Positions 21,715 through 32,630 of a stretch of DNA of 64,000 nt are shown in pieces; the first letter of the stretch is position 1; every line of letters starts with the position of its first letter. The stretch lies in assembly GCF_015706575.1 (NCBI RefSeq), contig NW_024037055.1, forward strand, positions 10,888,262 to 10,952,261, in the 5' to 3' direction. The translations under genes were made by a program, and so were the position numbers. Source of the DNA: Patiria miniata. Its lineage: Eukaryota; Echinodermata; Asteroidea; Valvatida; Asterinidae. Below the pieces are notes generated by a model, which worked only from the letters and a program-made list of their open reading frames with translations, searched no databases and was not told the origin of the DNA.

Positions 21715-22460
21715 CGCTATTTTGCCATGTCGTGGAGTGATTGTTTTTCAAGATAGCTACTTTTCCGCTTTGGGGAAAATGGGGGTCGTCTTCTTTGGGT
21801 GAGAATATCTCGAAAAGTCAATGGTCAACCCATCAAAAAATGAAAAGAAAATGAAAGATGACATGTTGATCATCATTTTTCTGTGCAGCATAAATACCTG
21901 TGAGAGTTCTGCGCATTTTTAAAGCTATGGTCCATCATTTGCAGCCATCCGAACAAGTAACTGGCGTATTATTGTTGAAAAACATACTTGGTTGAAAGAT
22001 AGTAAGTGGACTAAACTCCCTGTGAAATTAATCTTTCTGGCAAGCTATCATTTTGAAGTAATCAACGAAAGAAGGCCTTTCCAACGGTGCGTCTTAAGAC
22101 GCACCGTAGGAAAATTTAAATAAGTAGTTCGATTTGATATTCGGCGCAGCGCGCGCAAGCATTGGCACGACGCACAGGCGCGCGCTGTTGCTATAATTCG
22201 TCGGATCAGTGCGCGACATCGCGTATAGCTGCAATTCAAAACAATTCAAAACATGATTCAGCAACTTTTGATTTGAAATTGAGATCCTAGAATGCTGTTT
22301 TTCTCGGAATATACAGCTGAAGCTGAGCTGAAACTTCATCAGGTTAGTTGTTCAGTATCCTTCATTAGATTTTGAACACTTTTGTTGCTTCAAACGAACA
22401 AAATGCACAAATTACAAATGATGGACTATATCTTTAAAAGAATTTTGAAGTACATTTGTA
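21715..22460. repeat. Repeat D interrupted by full R1 element (21919-22437)
   Basis: Repeat D (see 16330-16600) is split here by R1, whose ends are TTAAAGCTATGGTCCATCAT and, inverted, TTAAAGATATAGTCCATCAT. After 22437 repeat D resumes (AAAGAATTTTGAAGTA). The uninterrupted copy at about 16533 reads TTATAAAAGAATTTT, consistent with duplication of TTAA plus one substitution. Confidence 0.8.
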
Positions 22461-22858
22461 TGGGCATTTAGCACTAGTGTCTATGGGAATTTTAATGCAG
22501 GGGTACACCCATACATAAGCACCCGTCCATGAGCGCCCGCCATGAGCGCCCATCAAACGGTGATTGACTTTTAATTGTAACTCGTACGTTTGGAAACATT
22601 TATTTCAATGATGTCATTCATTACAATTATGTACAATCATGTATAAATTAAGAAAGGTCAGTAGTAATATATATGACAGTTATGTACACAGTGATTACTA
22701 AAAAGTGTAATTTAAATGACAACAGTTAGGTATAAGGTTAAGCAGACGCTTTTGTGCCCTTACCTATGGACAGACATACAACCAAAGTACTGTAACAAGG
22801 GACAAACAAAACACAACGGTAGACAGACAGGACAAGTGTGTGAGACAAGGCCTAAATA
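22461..22858. other. Probable LINE 3' region, non-coding
   Basis: This lies downstream of the minus-strand LINE reading frame (ends 22859) and is AT-rich. It is likely the LINE 3' untranslated region followed by unknown DNA. Confidence 0.4.
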
Positions 22859-23935
22859 TTAGTGCACATCGAATATCGAATATGATTCGATAAAATGAGT
22901 TTTTAAATTTTTGACAAAGACAGATAGTGAGGGTAACAGTTTAAGAGAATCATCTAAACTATTCCAGTACAAGGTGCCTTGATGAATCACACTGTTTTTT
23001 GACATTGACGTCCTGTTAAATTGGACAAACAGATTTCCCTTAGCACTACTTCGGGTGTTATATACATGAACATTAGATGCTAAGGTAAAACAAGAATAAA
23101 AACAGGACGGGAGTAGATTATGCTTAAATTTAAACATTAATTTTCCTAAATTAAGGTAATATAAGTCATTGCATTGTAATATATTTAATTTAGCAAATAA
23201 CGGAGCAGAATGATCACGATAGCCAGCATTTGAAATTAAACGAACTGCTCGCTTCTGTAAAGTAAGTAATTTGTTACACTTTGATGGCAAACTGCCCCAG
23301 GTCAAGATTGAGTAATTTAAGTATGGTAAAACAAATGAATTATACAATGTTAATAAAATCTTACTCGGAAGATAATATTTCAAACGATTCATTATTCCAA
23401 CGTTTTTTGATATTTTTGTCGCTACTTCATCAATATGATGTTTCTAAGTGAGATTTTCATCAATAGTTACACCCAGGAATTTAGTTATCTTAACCTGATG
23501 AAGCCTTGAGTTATTTAAATTCAGAGGAACAGATTATGTGTACTTGTACTGATTGGCACAAAAAATCATATAATTTGACTTGACGACATTAATTGATAAT
23601 TTATGTGCAAGAAGCCATGTACTGATCTTTTCAAGTTCCATATTTAGGTTACTAATTGCTTCATCTACATTATCGTGAGTGTACAACAAACTTGTATCAT
23701 CTGCAAATAAACAAAATGTTACAGTGTCTGAAGTATTACATATATCATTAATATAAAGAAGAAATAGTAGAGGACCCAATACGGAACCCTGAGGTACCCC
23801 ACACGTAATGAATCGGCTAGTTGAAGTTACAGATTGAAACGATACATACTGGTTGCTGTTACACAGATAACTTTTCAGAAGGTCCAAAGCTGTTCCCCGA
23901 ACCTCACTTAATTTTAAACCATTATCATGTTGTGG
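22859..23935 (-). mobile_element. LINE reverse transcriptase, 5'-truncated, decayed
   Basis: The minus strand encodes the palm and thumb of a CR1/L2/Jockey-like non-LTR reverse transcriptase. In order: LDLLKSYLCNSNQYVSFQ, the RITCGVPQGSVLGPLLF-type motif (here FITCGVPQGSVLGPLLF), FADDTSLLYT with the catalytic FADD, LSINVVKSNYMIF, FLGVTIDENLT, and a C-terminal half from MNRLKYYLPSKILLTLYNSF through YNTRSSAKGN to 22859. Two in-frame stops are visible, one after KYT near 23532 and one near 23441 where a tryptophan is expected, so the copy is dead. The frame ends abruptly at about 23935, with no fingers, endonuclease or ORF1. It lies outside any NOS exon. Confidence 0.85.
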
Positions 23936-24751
23936 CTATCGTGATTTGTCCCATTCAAATCAACGTAACCAAAGCGAGACTTCCTTGAAGGGAAAATAGT
24001 CTGGTTCCTTTTTGGAAAAAAAACCCCAATTATCATTCAGTACTGTCGGTGGATACAGGGAACATGAGTAAAATGGTGGCAGCATGATAAAGGTCTAGCC
24101 AATGGGCTAGCTATTCCAGGTTTTTGTTTATTATTTTCATTAAATAGAGATCAGTGCTGCAATAATGCTCCTTGCGTATTTGTTAGGAAATGCATGGCTC
24201 GATGCTGTGCAAAACAAACAAGTAATGCTGATGCACTTTCTGAATTAACATTTCGACCGATTCCAGAACGACTTTACATTAACGTTTCTCTATCCGTGCT
24301 CTTCAAATATTTTATCCGCAAATAGCACAGTTAACATTATTTATTATAACACCTCACCAACAGATTCTGTGTCTTGATTGGCCGAGAGCGAGTCACATGT
24401 TACTTTCTAATTTTGCTATCTTTCTGTGCACGGCCAAAAGTACTTATACCCGTAGCAACCAAAGTACTATACCATTAGCAACCAAAGTACTATTTCCACA
24501 GCGCTGTATTTGTGTGCAAATGGATGCTGGTGTGCGCGTTGCGCGTAGCGCGTAGCGCGTATTGTTCCAAAGAGAGCGCGCCGCAGACTTGGGTTCAAAC
24601 ATTTCGTGAAGGGGTAGTTTGGAAGAGAGAAATACATTTTCCACCAATTTTGTATTGAAATTGAAGTTTATTTCAACTGTGTTCAGATTTAGATAATTTA
24701 AAATATTAAAATCAAGCAGAATCTGTGGGTGAAGTGTTATAAAACAAATAT
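23936..24751. other. No gene; repeat-like GC-rich patch
   Basis: 24480-24620 (GCGCGTAGCGCGTATTGTTCC) resembles the interior of the 3601-3990 family (3720-3760). Nothing else is recognised. Confidence 0.4.
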
Positions 24752-24900
24752 TGAATGCTTTATCTCGTGGTGAAGTAAAACTAGCCACCCTCGGTGATCC
24801 ATGGACCATTATATTTTCCCTCGGCTTCGCCTCGGGAAAATAGAATGTCCATGGATCACCTCGGGAGGCTAGTTTTACTACACCACCCGAAGCATTCAAT
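24752..24900. repeat. Palindrome P8
   Basis: The palindrome is centred on the TTC at 24826-24828. TC faces TC at 24821-24822/24832-24833 and 24791-24792/24861-24862, giving GA/GA on the - strand. A third, decayed site lies 26 bases further out. The stem (GTAAAACTAGCC and GATCCATGGAC) is unlike P2 and P3, but the site spacing (26 and 29) equals that of P3. Confidence 0.85.
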
Positions 24901-24906
24901 AATTGT

Positions 24907-25261
24907 ATATTATACAACACCTGAATAATTCCCCGTCATCTGATTGGAGGATCGTTGATCACATGTCATTGAATTATTCGTACCAACGCACGGCGCGCGC
25001 GTGGCGCGCAGCGCACAGTGCAATGGAAGTTCTATTGCACTTAGATTAGAACTTCCATTGCACGCTGTCACTGCTGCTGCTGGTGGCGCTGTTTTAAATC
25101 GAGATAAATTGATAAATTGAATATGGTTGTTCTCAACCTGTCGAATAGTTTGCATTAATATAAATATGATGAACTTTTCGAACTTTTAAACAGTTTTCAA
25201 CCTGAATAGCTATCAAAAGTCAACCAATCAGATGACAAGGATTTATACAGGTGTTATATAA
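24907..25261. mobile_element. TIR element (ATACAACACCTGAAT family), copy 3
   Basis: The inverted ends match 3601-3990. The interior includes a hairpin (AATGGAAGTTCTA ... TAGAACTTCCATT, 25022-25064). It lies between palindromes P8 and P9. Confidence 0.65.
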
Positions 25262-25430
25262 AACAAATAACGAATGTTTCACGTTCGTGCAATGGAAAGA
25301 ATAATTTCATTCGGTGACAGATGAAATGTTCCATTCCACTCGGCTTCGCCTCGTGGAATGGAACATTTCATCTGTCACCTCATGAAATTTTACTTACCAT
25401 TGCACTCACAAACATTCATTATTTGTATAC
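25257..25430. repeat. Palindrome P9 (P3 family, inverted)
   Basis: This is a P3-family copy in the opposite orientation, with the cap on the - strand (TTC at 25345-25347). TC/TC interruptions sit at the same three symmetric places. Confidence 0.85.
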
Positions 25431-25841
25431 TTTACCTTGTAAATATTCATTAGGCAGCAGCGGCATTTCATTGGTCCATTCAAGCAACTCAACCATGTGA
25501 AAGTTTTTACTATTGTCCTGCGTCTTCGTATGCGCACGTAACGCGCAAAAACCAGGGAGGTACTATCACACACCTGGGTTGCAGCCTTGGATGTGTCAGC
25601 CTCTGCTCTATTTAAATCTGTTAAAGTTGTTGCATTTCCAACTTTCAAAAATAAATCCAGTGTTTGCGTGAATGTTGAAGTTAAATGACACAAATTTCTA
25701 TTCTGTTTGTCTCCTTCAATTAAAATTATTGTTTCAGTTTATCCAAATACTGCACGATCACAAACATGGTATACCAATGAAATACCGCAGCTGCGTAATG
25801 AATATTTATGAGGTATATTAAAACAAATACATCATTTTTTT

Positions 25842-25980
25842 TGCGGGAAAATAGAAATAGTGAAAACAAATGATCCTTAGGTGTTGGGTGATTGGGACAA
25901 TCTCCCGAGGCGAAGTCCCAATCATCCAACACCTCGGGGTCATTAGTTTTCACTATTTCCCCACAAACCATGTTATATGT
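25842..25980. repeat. Palindrome P10, degenerate centre
   Basis: The outer arms match P2 in the last ten bases (CCATGTT end). The middle arms are GGTGTTGGGTGATTGGGAC and near complement. The cap region (GAGGCGAAGTCCC) has become asymmetric, so this looks like a decayed member. 25431-25841 to its left has no recognisable gene. Confidence 0.65.
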
Positions 25981-26527
25981 GTATAATAGCTCTCGAACTT
26001 TCTGGTAGTGACGTCACGATGGCGTCATTAAATATCAGATTACAACGAATTTTCAATTTTTATGTTTTAGTTAAACGGAACACAATTTTTTCTCTCTCTT
26101 CATTCTGGAAATGTTTCAAACTATATTAAATTTTTCGGGTGGAGGAGGGATTGCATTATTTTGTGCCCACAAGGCACAAAAAGATATGCCTGAATTATTT
26201 GCAAAGTAAATTTCTATAAGACTTAGTGAAAATTGGCAGATTTTGCTTTATCGGTGTCTCATTCCAAAGTAAATAACGTTTGCATTGCTCGAAAAAAAAT
26301 CAAAACAAAGTATCTTTTAAGTGATAAAACTTGAAAATGGCACGGGGAGAGCAACCTCCCTAAATAAAGTCCTAGTGCACACAACCGAAATAGCCTCCAA
26401 ACCTTCACGACCGCCCCCCCCCCTCAACACCCAGACCTCCCCGCCTCCAATAAATATTAATTTGGAGAATTCAGCAAGGATAGTAATGAGACACACCAAC
26501 ACTGGGTTACATGTTATGCATTGGTAG
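25981..26527. other. Presumed NOS intron sequence
   Basis: There is no coding feature here. A weak pyrimidine tract and ATTGGTAG precede the first NOS exon. Upstream NOS exons were looked for between 12 and 26.5 kb and not found, so they probably lie left of the window or within sequence I could not recognise. Confidence 0.4.
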
Positions 26528-26690
26528 GTCCGAGACTGACGCCCATGCTAAACGCCTGGCCGCCATCACAGAAAGCATCGCCTCAACCGGATCGTACCAG
26601 CTTACAGATCAAGAGCTGCAATATGGCGCCAAGCTGGCCTGGCGGAACGCTCCGCGTTGCATTGGTCGAATTCAGTGGACCAAGCTACAG
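26528..26690 (+). CDS. NOS: NOS exon with heme-ligand cysteine
   Basis: The exon completes one codon and then encodes 54 residues from [17 protein letters not shown] to [21 protein letters not shown] and [14 protein letters not shown] are hallmark NOS sequences. The cysteine of WRNAPRC (codon 26658-26660) is the proximal heme thiolate ligand, equivalent to Cys415 of rat neuronal NOS, and the Trp that stacks on the heme (Trp409) is also kept. The acceptor is GGTAG with a poor pyrimidine tract and is the least certain border. The donor is CAG/GTTTGT. The exon is open and shows no sign of decay. Confidence 0.93.
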
Positions 26691-26724
26691 GTTTGTTATT
26701 CAGTTCCAATATGTACATGTTGGC

Positions 26725-26908
26725 CTATCCGGTTCGTAAGTGTGACGTCATTTCACCTTAAATCTCGCCCACTACACACGGAGTAGGAACCGGTAGTACA
26801 AAAGAACTGAAAGTAGTGCAAAGTGGCGTGTTTAGCCAATGATATGGGGGCTATAATCAGAGGTGCTTGGGCGTGTATGACGCAGTCACTTACGAACCGA
26901 ATACAGGA
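26725..26908. mobile_element. Small MITE in the first NOS intron
   Basis: CCGGTTCGTAAGTG near 26730 is mirrored by CACTTACGAACCG at about 26888, bounding roughly 180 non-coding bases. No target duplication is seen. The rest of this intron (26909-27947) holds nothing recognisable. Confidence 0.5.
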
Positions 26909-27947
26909 TACCATTGCTTAACCCGCCGGGCCACGTTTTGGCGGCCCTTGACGTGACCTGGAACATTGTTTCTGACGTCACTGTGAGTTATGACGTTAAC
27001 TATTTTTCCAGGGGACAGCGGAAAACGCCTGACCAACATTTTTTTTTCGTGACGTCATGGGACGACAAAATGTTTTGGTCAATTTTACACGATCGATTTA
27101 CAAGTCGGGCAGTTACTTTTCCGGTATTTTCCATAGGCAGAGTAATTTTTTTTTCTATGCAGGCCTATCAACTTTCATTACATTAACCCACTAGGGTAGG
27201 ATAGATTATTTGTCATCTGTGCAGTTTTATCGTTTGAAACAACACAGTGCTCAAAATCTAAAGACAAAAATATTTTCAATGGAAATGTTATGTATGAGTT
27301 AACCTTTTCATCAAACAACGGAACTAAATCGTACATAAAATAATGGACGAAGTCAAAAGCATTTCTCGACCTCTTTTACTCGCGATCATTGTATTGGTCT
27401 AATATGACAAATTGGTATGTCTGCAGGATAGGATATGGTATACTTTGGTCTATCAGTTCTGTTGTAGACTTACTGCCCTGTTTTTGTTCCCGGCGTTTCA
27501 CCTAAATAGTTTTGACTAAAATAGCTATTTTTTTGGGTTTTTTTAGGGGGAGAACTCCCTTTTTTGTTGTAATGTACGTGTTGTACATACACGGACTTCA
27601 AGTGGACATTCACCCCAATCGTGTTGACACCTGAAAAGCCTTCAAAACACAAATCAGTGACAATGTCTCAATTGATCTGCTTATTTCGTAATAATTCCAG
27701 TAAAGACAACCAAACAGAAAAAAATACCACCAAACAGCGTCTTAAGCGAGGCAGTCACTGAGCATGCGCGAACCTGGGTTCCGTCCATAAATGATCGTTC
27801 TTTTTTGCCAAACTTGAAATGGATTAATTTTAGGACTTCCTCATACCTTGAAACGATGGCCACCATTTTCCTTACTTTCCTTTTCATGTGCGTTATAAAT
27901 TATATGCAATACATGTAGTACTGCTCTCGTGTTGATTTCTTAACTAG

Positions 27948-28039
27948 CTCTTCGATGCCCGCGGTATCACCACTGCGCAAGAGATGTTCAACATTCTCTG
28001 CAGCCATCTAACATACGCCACCAACGACGGAAATATAAG
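27948..28039 (+). CDS. NOS: NOS exon, [13 protein letters not shown]
   Basis: Ninety-two bases encode [18 protein letters not shown] and [12 protein letters not shown] plus the first two bases of an arginine codon. Relatives read VFDAR(D/N)CTTAHGMF...H..YATN.GN(I/L)R here. The acceptor is ACTAG and the donor AG/GTAAGC is strong. The Arg codon is completed by the first base of the next exon, 8.7 kb away. The exon is open and well conserved. Confidence 0.93.
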
Positions 28040-28345
28040 GTAAGCTTGGAAAAGCGCAAAGGTAACAATTATGGTGACGGACGGTCACAAAACTTTACCA
28101 TAATTGCACTCGAACCAGAGGCATTAAGCGGCGGAACGGTCAAGTTGAAAACAAAATGACAAATGTAAAATACTGATACTTAAGGTCACCAGAGGGTTAC
28201 ACCGGTTAAACCTTCTCGTTGCTGTGACTTCAGCTTTTAGTTTATTGTCTCGCCTGAACGAAGTACAGGAAAGAGACCATGCAATCACTATGATGTGTGT
28301 AAACGTCCGTCCGTATCTATCCTCGTGTGACCATTATTCGCGCAC
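28040..28345. other. NOS intron start, no feature
   Basis: This is intron sequence between the donor at 28040 and the first gypsy-type fossil. Nothing recognisable. Confidence 0.4.
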
Positions 28346-30345
28346 TTAGTACTTTGGAAATGGCACCAGTCGTCTGATCTCCTCGGCCATTTCTACGAGG
28401 TTTTCTGCAGGTTTCTGCCTTCTTTTTCGGAGTTGAGCCCGGTAAAGTTCCTGTCTTTCCAATGGGTCAATTTGTGCCTGCAAGGCTTTGACTAACTTCT
28501 GGTAATCTCCAGTTGACTCTTTGGGCATTGTACCTAATACTTGTTGTGCTGAGCCAGTCAACAACACTGCCAAAAACTGTATTTGTCCTTTTCAATCCAT
28601 CCATTGAGCTCTGAACACAACTCAAAGTGCTTCAGGTAGGATGGCCATGATGTCTAATTCCCATCATATCGGTCGGGTTTGATCAACGGTCTATTCCTCT
28701 CAAGGGCGGATCCAGGGGGGGGGCCAAAGGGGGCCATGGCCCCCCCCCCCCCCAAACGAAACCAATTTTTTAAATTTTTTTATGTGACATCGCAATAAAG
28801 GCAGACAATGAGTACACCACCATCTTTTCCTCAAAAAAACATTGGTTAAAGCGGTCAGAAGTTGCCTCAGATCGCACCACAGAGCATCTAGAATCCCAAA
28901 AAAATTTTGACCCACTTTTTTGGTGGACCGAATTTTTTTTGGGCCACCCCCCCCAAAAAATTGTATTCTGGATCCGCCCTTGATTCCTCTCGGGCTGCTT
29001 GTCAGTGATCTCCGCTTTGACCATCGTCTCGTTCTTTTTTGGCACTGTTGGCTTATCTTTAGGGGGTTCTGGGTCAATCATAGCCTTGTCATCATTACTT
29101 CCAGGCTCCGGTGGGGAAACATCGCTTCTGTCCTTGGCGGACATCGCTGGTGCAGACAAAATTGCACTGGCTTTGGCTGGCTCTGACTTTGTCTGCTCAT
29201 GTCCAATCCTGTCAGGCAAAATGTTTTACAAGTTAATGTTGCTTACTTCTGGCATGGAATTCTCTTTTCTCCGGACGCTGGAGACATGACCCATTGCTAC
29301 AGATCCGTCCATACGTGTCGATGAACCCTCAGGTGGCTGGAGTGTGACCTTGTATCTCTGTAACCCATGCACCGAATCTGGTACTCAATTGGTCTACTGG
29401 CTCTGGCGTTGTCTTTGGACATTTCTTCTTCTTTTACGGTAGGAGGGGACAAAAGGCTTGTGTCTTTCAGTCTTCCCGTCCATTCTGTTTGTCCAGCAGC
29501 TGTATTTTTAGGGACGATGTTCCCATCAATGCTTGAATTGGTCCTGCTTATGGTTGCCGACCATTCATTGATTCTGTCCCACTGGAATCAATCTAGCGTG
29601 GGGAATGACCTGTTTCATGACGCTCATTAGACTCACTGGTAGACTCCGCTAGCTTTATTCTATTGGTCCTAGGTGCCGTCTTTCACAAACTACTGGTGCG
29701 TTCCAGTATGCTCTGTGAGGTTTTCTCAATCTCCCTGGTTATTTCCTGGTACCTTTCCTCCAGAAAGCGATGCAATGCCACTTGGTCTGACTGTGGGGAC
29801 GCCATCCTACCTAAGGTATAGTAAGTGAACAAGTACACTAGCCTACTACTAAAGTAATTATCCGGCCGGCTCAACTCTGTACAGACAGTCTGTATACCTT
29901 TTCTCCGGTCGGTAACGAACAGTCTCTCCAGGCGGCTCTTGGTACGTCTCCTGGCGGCTCTCCGGGCGGCTATCTGGGCGGCTATGGATACGTTCCGGTG
30001 GTTCCGGGCGGCTATCAACACGTCTCCGGCTGGCCAGTTCTGGTCTTATTGATCAGTATATATCTGGGCGGCCCTCGGTGCGTCTCTGGCAGGCTCTGGT
30101 TGCGGGTCTTACTGAGCAGCTTTCCCGGCGGCTATCTGTTCATCACCCGTCGGCTCTCGTCTTTGCAGTCAAAGTGCCTCGGTCTACACCACTAGCACAA
30201 GATTGAACAAAATCTATGGAAACTGTCGGCTCGGTTTACACCACTGTCGAATACAAATCCGAAACAGGCTTGAAAAACCAATCAGACCAAAAAATATATC
30301 GTCAACAGAAAAATACAACAGAAAAATCCCGACGCTAGCCACCAA
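28346..30345 (-). mobile_element. Ty3/gypsy-type fossil A, gag region only
   Basis: This minus-strand remnant is of an LTR retrotransposon. A gag start (MASPQSDQVALHRFLEERYQ, near 29800) and a gag core (AQLRKRRQKPAENLVEMAEE, near 28430) are visible. The core pattern is common in gag proteins of Ty3/gypsy elements. Immediately 5' of gag, TGGTGGC at about 30341 fits a primer-binding site directly after a probable LTR ending ...GTTACA (30346). Protease, polymerase and integrase are absent, so the copy is incomplete as well as broken, with several interruptions. A hAT-type MITE (28701-28982) is inserted in it. The gag differs from that of neighbouring fossil B, so they are separate lineages. Age is intermediate. 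Confidence 0.7.
28701..28982. mobile_element. hAT-type MITE, TSD ATTCCTCT
   Basis: Perfect 15 bp inverted ends CAAGGGCGGATCCAG / CTGGATCCGCCCTTG are flanked by ATTCCTCT at 28693-28700 and 28983-28990. A second copy, in the opposite orientation, is at 46145-46401 with its own 8 bp duplication. The interiors align closely (CCTCAAAAAAACATTGGTTA here, complement there). Confidence 0.9.
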
Positions 30346-30907
30346 TGTAACGCATGACTCGAGCGCTAAAGGTCTTCTGGGGAACGTCAATTTCTTTTTA
30401 TTTATTCAGCACAAAAATAAAGGGACAATGAACTGTTCTCTTTGGTTTTGATGATTGGTTTATTCTATACTCTCTTGTACTCTAACAAATCACTTGGTTC
30501 TGTACTAACCTGATTTTCTAAAGGTTCTAAATAAAAGGCACTGTTTATCGCATACAGATCCTCTCCATGAGACCGCCAGACGTGAACTGACTTGTAACCG
30601 CGCCAAGTAAGCCCACCTGGCTCATGTACATGAGATGATCATGCAGTGATCACGCCCTGTGCATTCAGGCGACCCAAAATAGCTGCCAAAACTAGGTCAC
30701 TGCATAGCGCCGCCAGCGGCCAATTCCGCCACAATATGTTGAAAAACACAGGAATCTGGAACTGAGAAACATTTCAAATTTTGTTAGAAAATAGGTTGAA
30801 TAATATCTGCCATCTTTGATTGTATCACAGCATGCCCCATTTAAGCCTACGTTATTATAAAGTACACAGAAAGTGGAAGCACAGGGCAAGTGTGTAATGC
30901 CGTTTCA
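30346..30907 (-). repeat. Probable LTR, about 560 bp
   Basis: Read on the minus strand it starts TGAAACGG and ends GTTACA, followed by a TGGTGGC primer-site-like motif. Its first 115 bases (30793-30907) match 36311-36428, which starts TGTAACGG in the same orientation. It lies between fossils A and B and could be the 5' LTR of A, the 3' LTR of B, or both. Confidence 0.5.
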
Positions 30908-30969
30908 CTCCCCCTGCGCTAGATAGGACTGTGGTATATGTATACCCCTTACCGAACATGACTGCTGTC

Positions 30970-31262
30970 CAATAGCAGTTTTCATAGCATGCTGCATAGC
31001 ATGTGAATGCTATGAATGAATGCTATCTCCAATAGCATTCTCATATAGCATTCATTGAGGTATAGCAGTCCGATAGCAGTCCGATAGCATGTCAGGAAGC
31101 CGAATTATTTAACCATTAGGAATGCTTTCATAGCATGCAACTGGAATGCTATGGGATAGCATGTGCATGCTATTGCATGCTATGTGAATGAATGCTATGT
31201 GAATGCTATATTGCATGCTACATGTATGATGAATGCTATGTGAATGCTATCATGACTGCTAC
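30970..31262. repeat. AATGCTATG / GCATGCTAT simple repeat
   Basis: This is an irregular minisatellite built of TGAATGCTATG, GCATGCTATG and CCGATAGCAGT-like units. It is non-coding and lies beside the 3' end of fossil B. Confidence 0.7.
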
Positions 31263-32539
31263 AAAATATGGACAGGGCAGGGCATCCTACAATTACAAAT
31301 ACATTTTCAATGTCACAATATACCCAAAATTACTCTTGTGTTAAAGCTATATCTAATAATTCTATGTCACTCGATTTTGGGTGGTTGCGGACCAATCACA
31401 TGTCTCAGTGATGTCTGGAGGTCGTCGGTGCTTGTCATAGTGGGTTTTTTTTGCATTTGGCATGGGCACGATGTACATGTATGCATGCTTCCACGCGTCT
31501 TGAGCACTGCTTCAGTTGTGGCGGTGTCGGCCTGGGTCGGTGTGTTCCACTTGTTAATAAGTGGAGTTGTCATCTTCCTACCTAACATGAGCAAAGAGGG
31601 TTCGACCCTGATCGTCTCGTGGTGAGCAGAATTCATCATGAACGTGAACTCTGCCAGATGGACATCCCATGAGCGATGGTCATCACCCACGAATGCGCGG
31701 ATGCCTTTGAGTTTGCGATGTACTTGTTCCACCCACAGTTGCTTTGGGGATAGTAGGGTGAAATAAAAGTCTGTTGGACTCCCCACTCAGTGCATAAAGC
31801 TTCCATTGCCCAACAGGTGAACTGTGCACCATTATCTGAAAGCAATTTCTTTGGTTCGCCATACAAACAACAGCTGTCTCACAAGTACGCTGGCAATCTC
31901 CTTTCCAGTAGCTCTGTGAATGGGGATTGCCTCAACCCACTTTGAATAGTGCTCGGCTGCAACAAGGACATATCCATGTCAGGCATAGCTTTGGGGAAGA
32001 GGCACCATCAACTCAACACCAAGAACTTCCCAAGGACTCTCTGAGTTAATTGGTCGACAACATGAAATCAGCAGGCTTCCAAAAAACTGGCTTTGTTTCC
32101 CGACAGGGCTGGCATGCTTGAACAAAGCTTTGAACATCATTAGCAACTCCACTCCACCAGAACTGTAAACTGTTGATGCATTGCAATGTCTTCCCAAATG
32201 ACCAGCAATGGTTTGCAGTGGCATGCCTGCAGTATAGCTCGTTGTAGGGATTTGGGCACTACCGAAATTTCATTTCCCCTGATGATAGTGATGAAGAATT
32301 TGTTCATCGTTCTGCTGGCGGTAGACGGGCGAACCAGACGGCACATTGGCCAAGGTGGGATCTCTTCCTTCTCCGTCTGTAGTTGTGTTTTGTCATGCAT
32401 GCACAGGCTCATCACACTGGTCAGCTTCTGCATGTGGTGTATGCGACGTAGTCTGCCATTCCATCTCTTGTCTGCCAGCGCTGCTTCTTGCACTGAGGAC
32501 GCCCAAATGTATAGGCATCTTTTGAGCTTCTTTCTTCCG

Positions 32540-32630
32540 GACTTGGACGCACAGCATGTGAAACCATTTATCACAGCCGTCACATTGGATCCAGTCAATT
32601 AGTTTTGTCTGTGGGCACTCACACCGTGGA
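32540..32630 (-). mobile_element. PHD-like finger segment of fossil B
   Basis: Between RNase H and integrase the minus strand encodes RCECPQTKLIDWIQCDGC followed by DKWFHMLCV. The C-x-C ... W-x-Q-C-D-x-C-x-x-W-(F/Y)-H-x-x-C order is diagnostic of PHD fingers, which in host proteins bind histone H3 tails. An integrase usually has an HHCC finger here. Confidence 0.65.
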
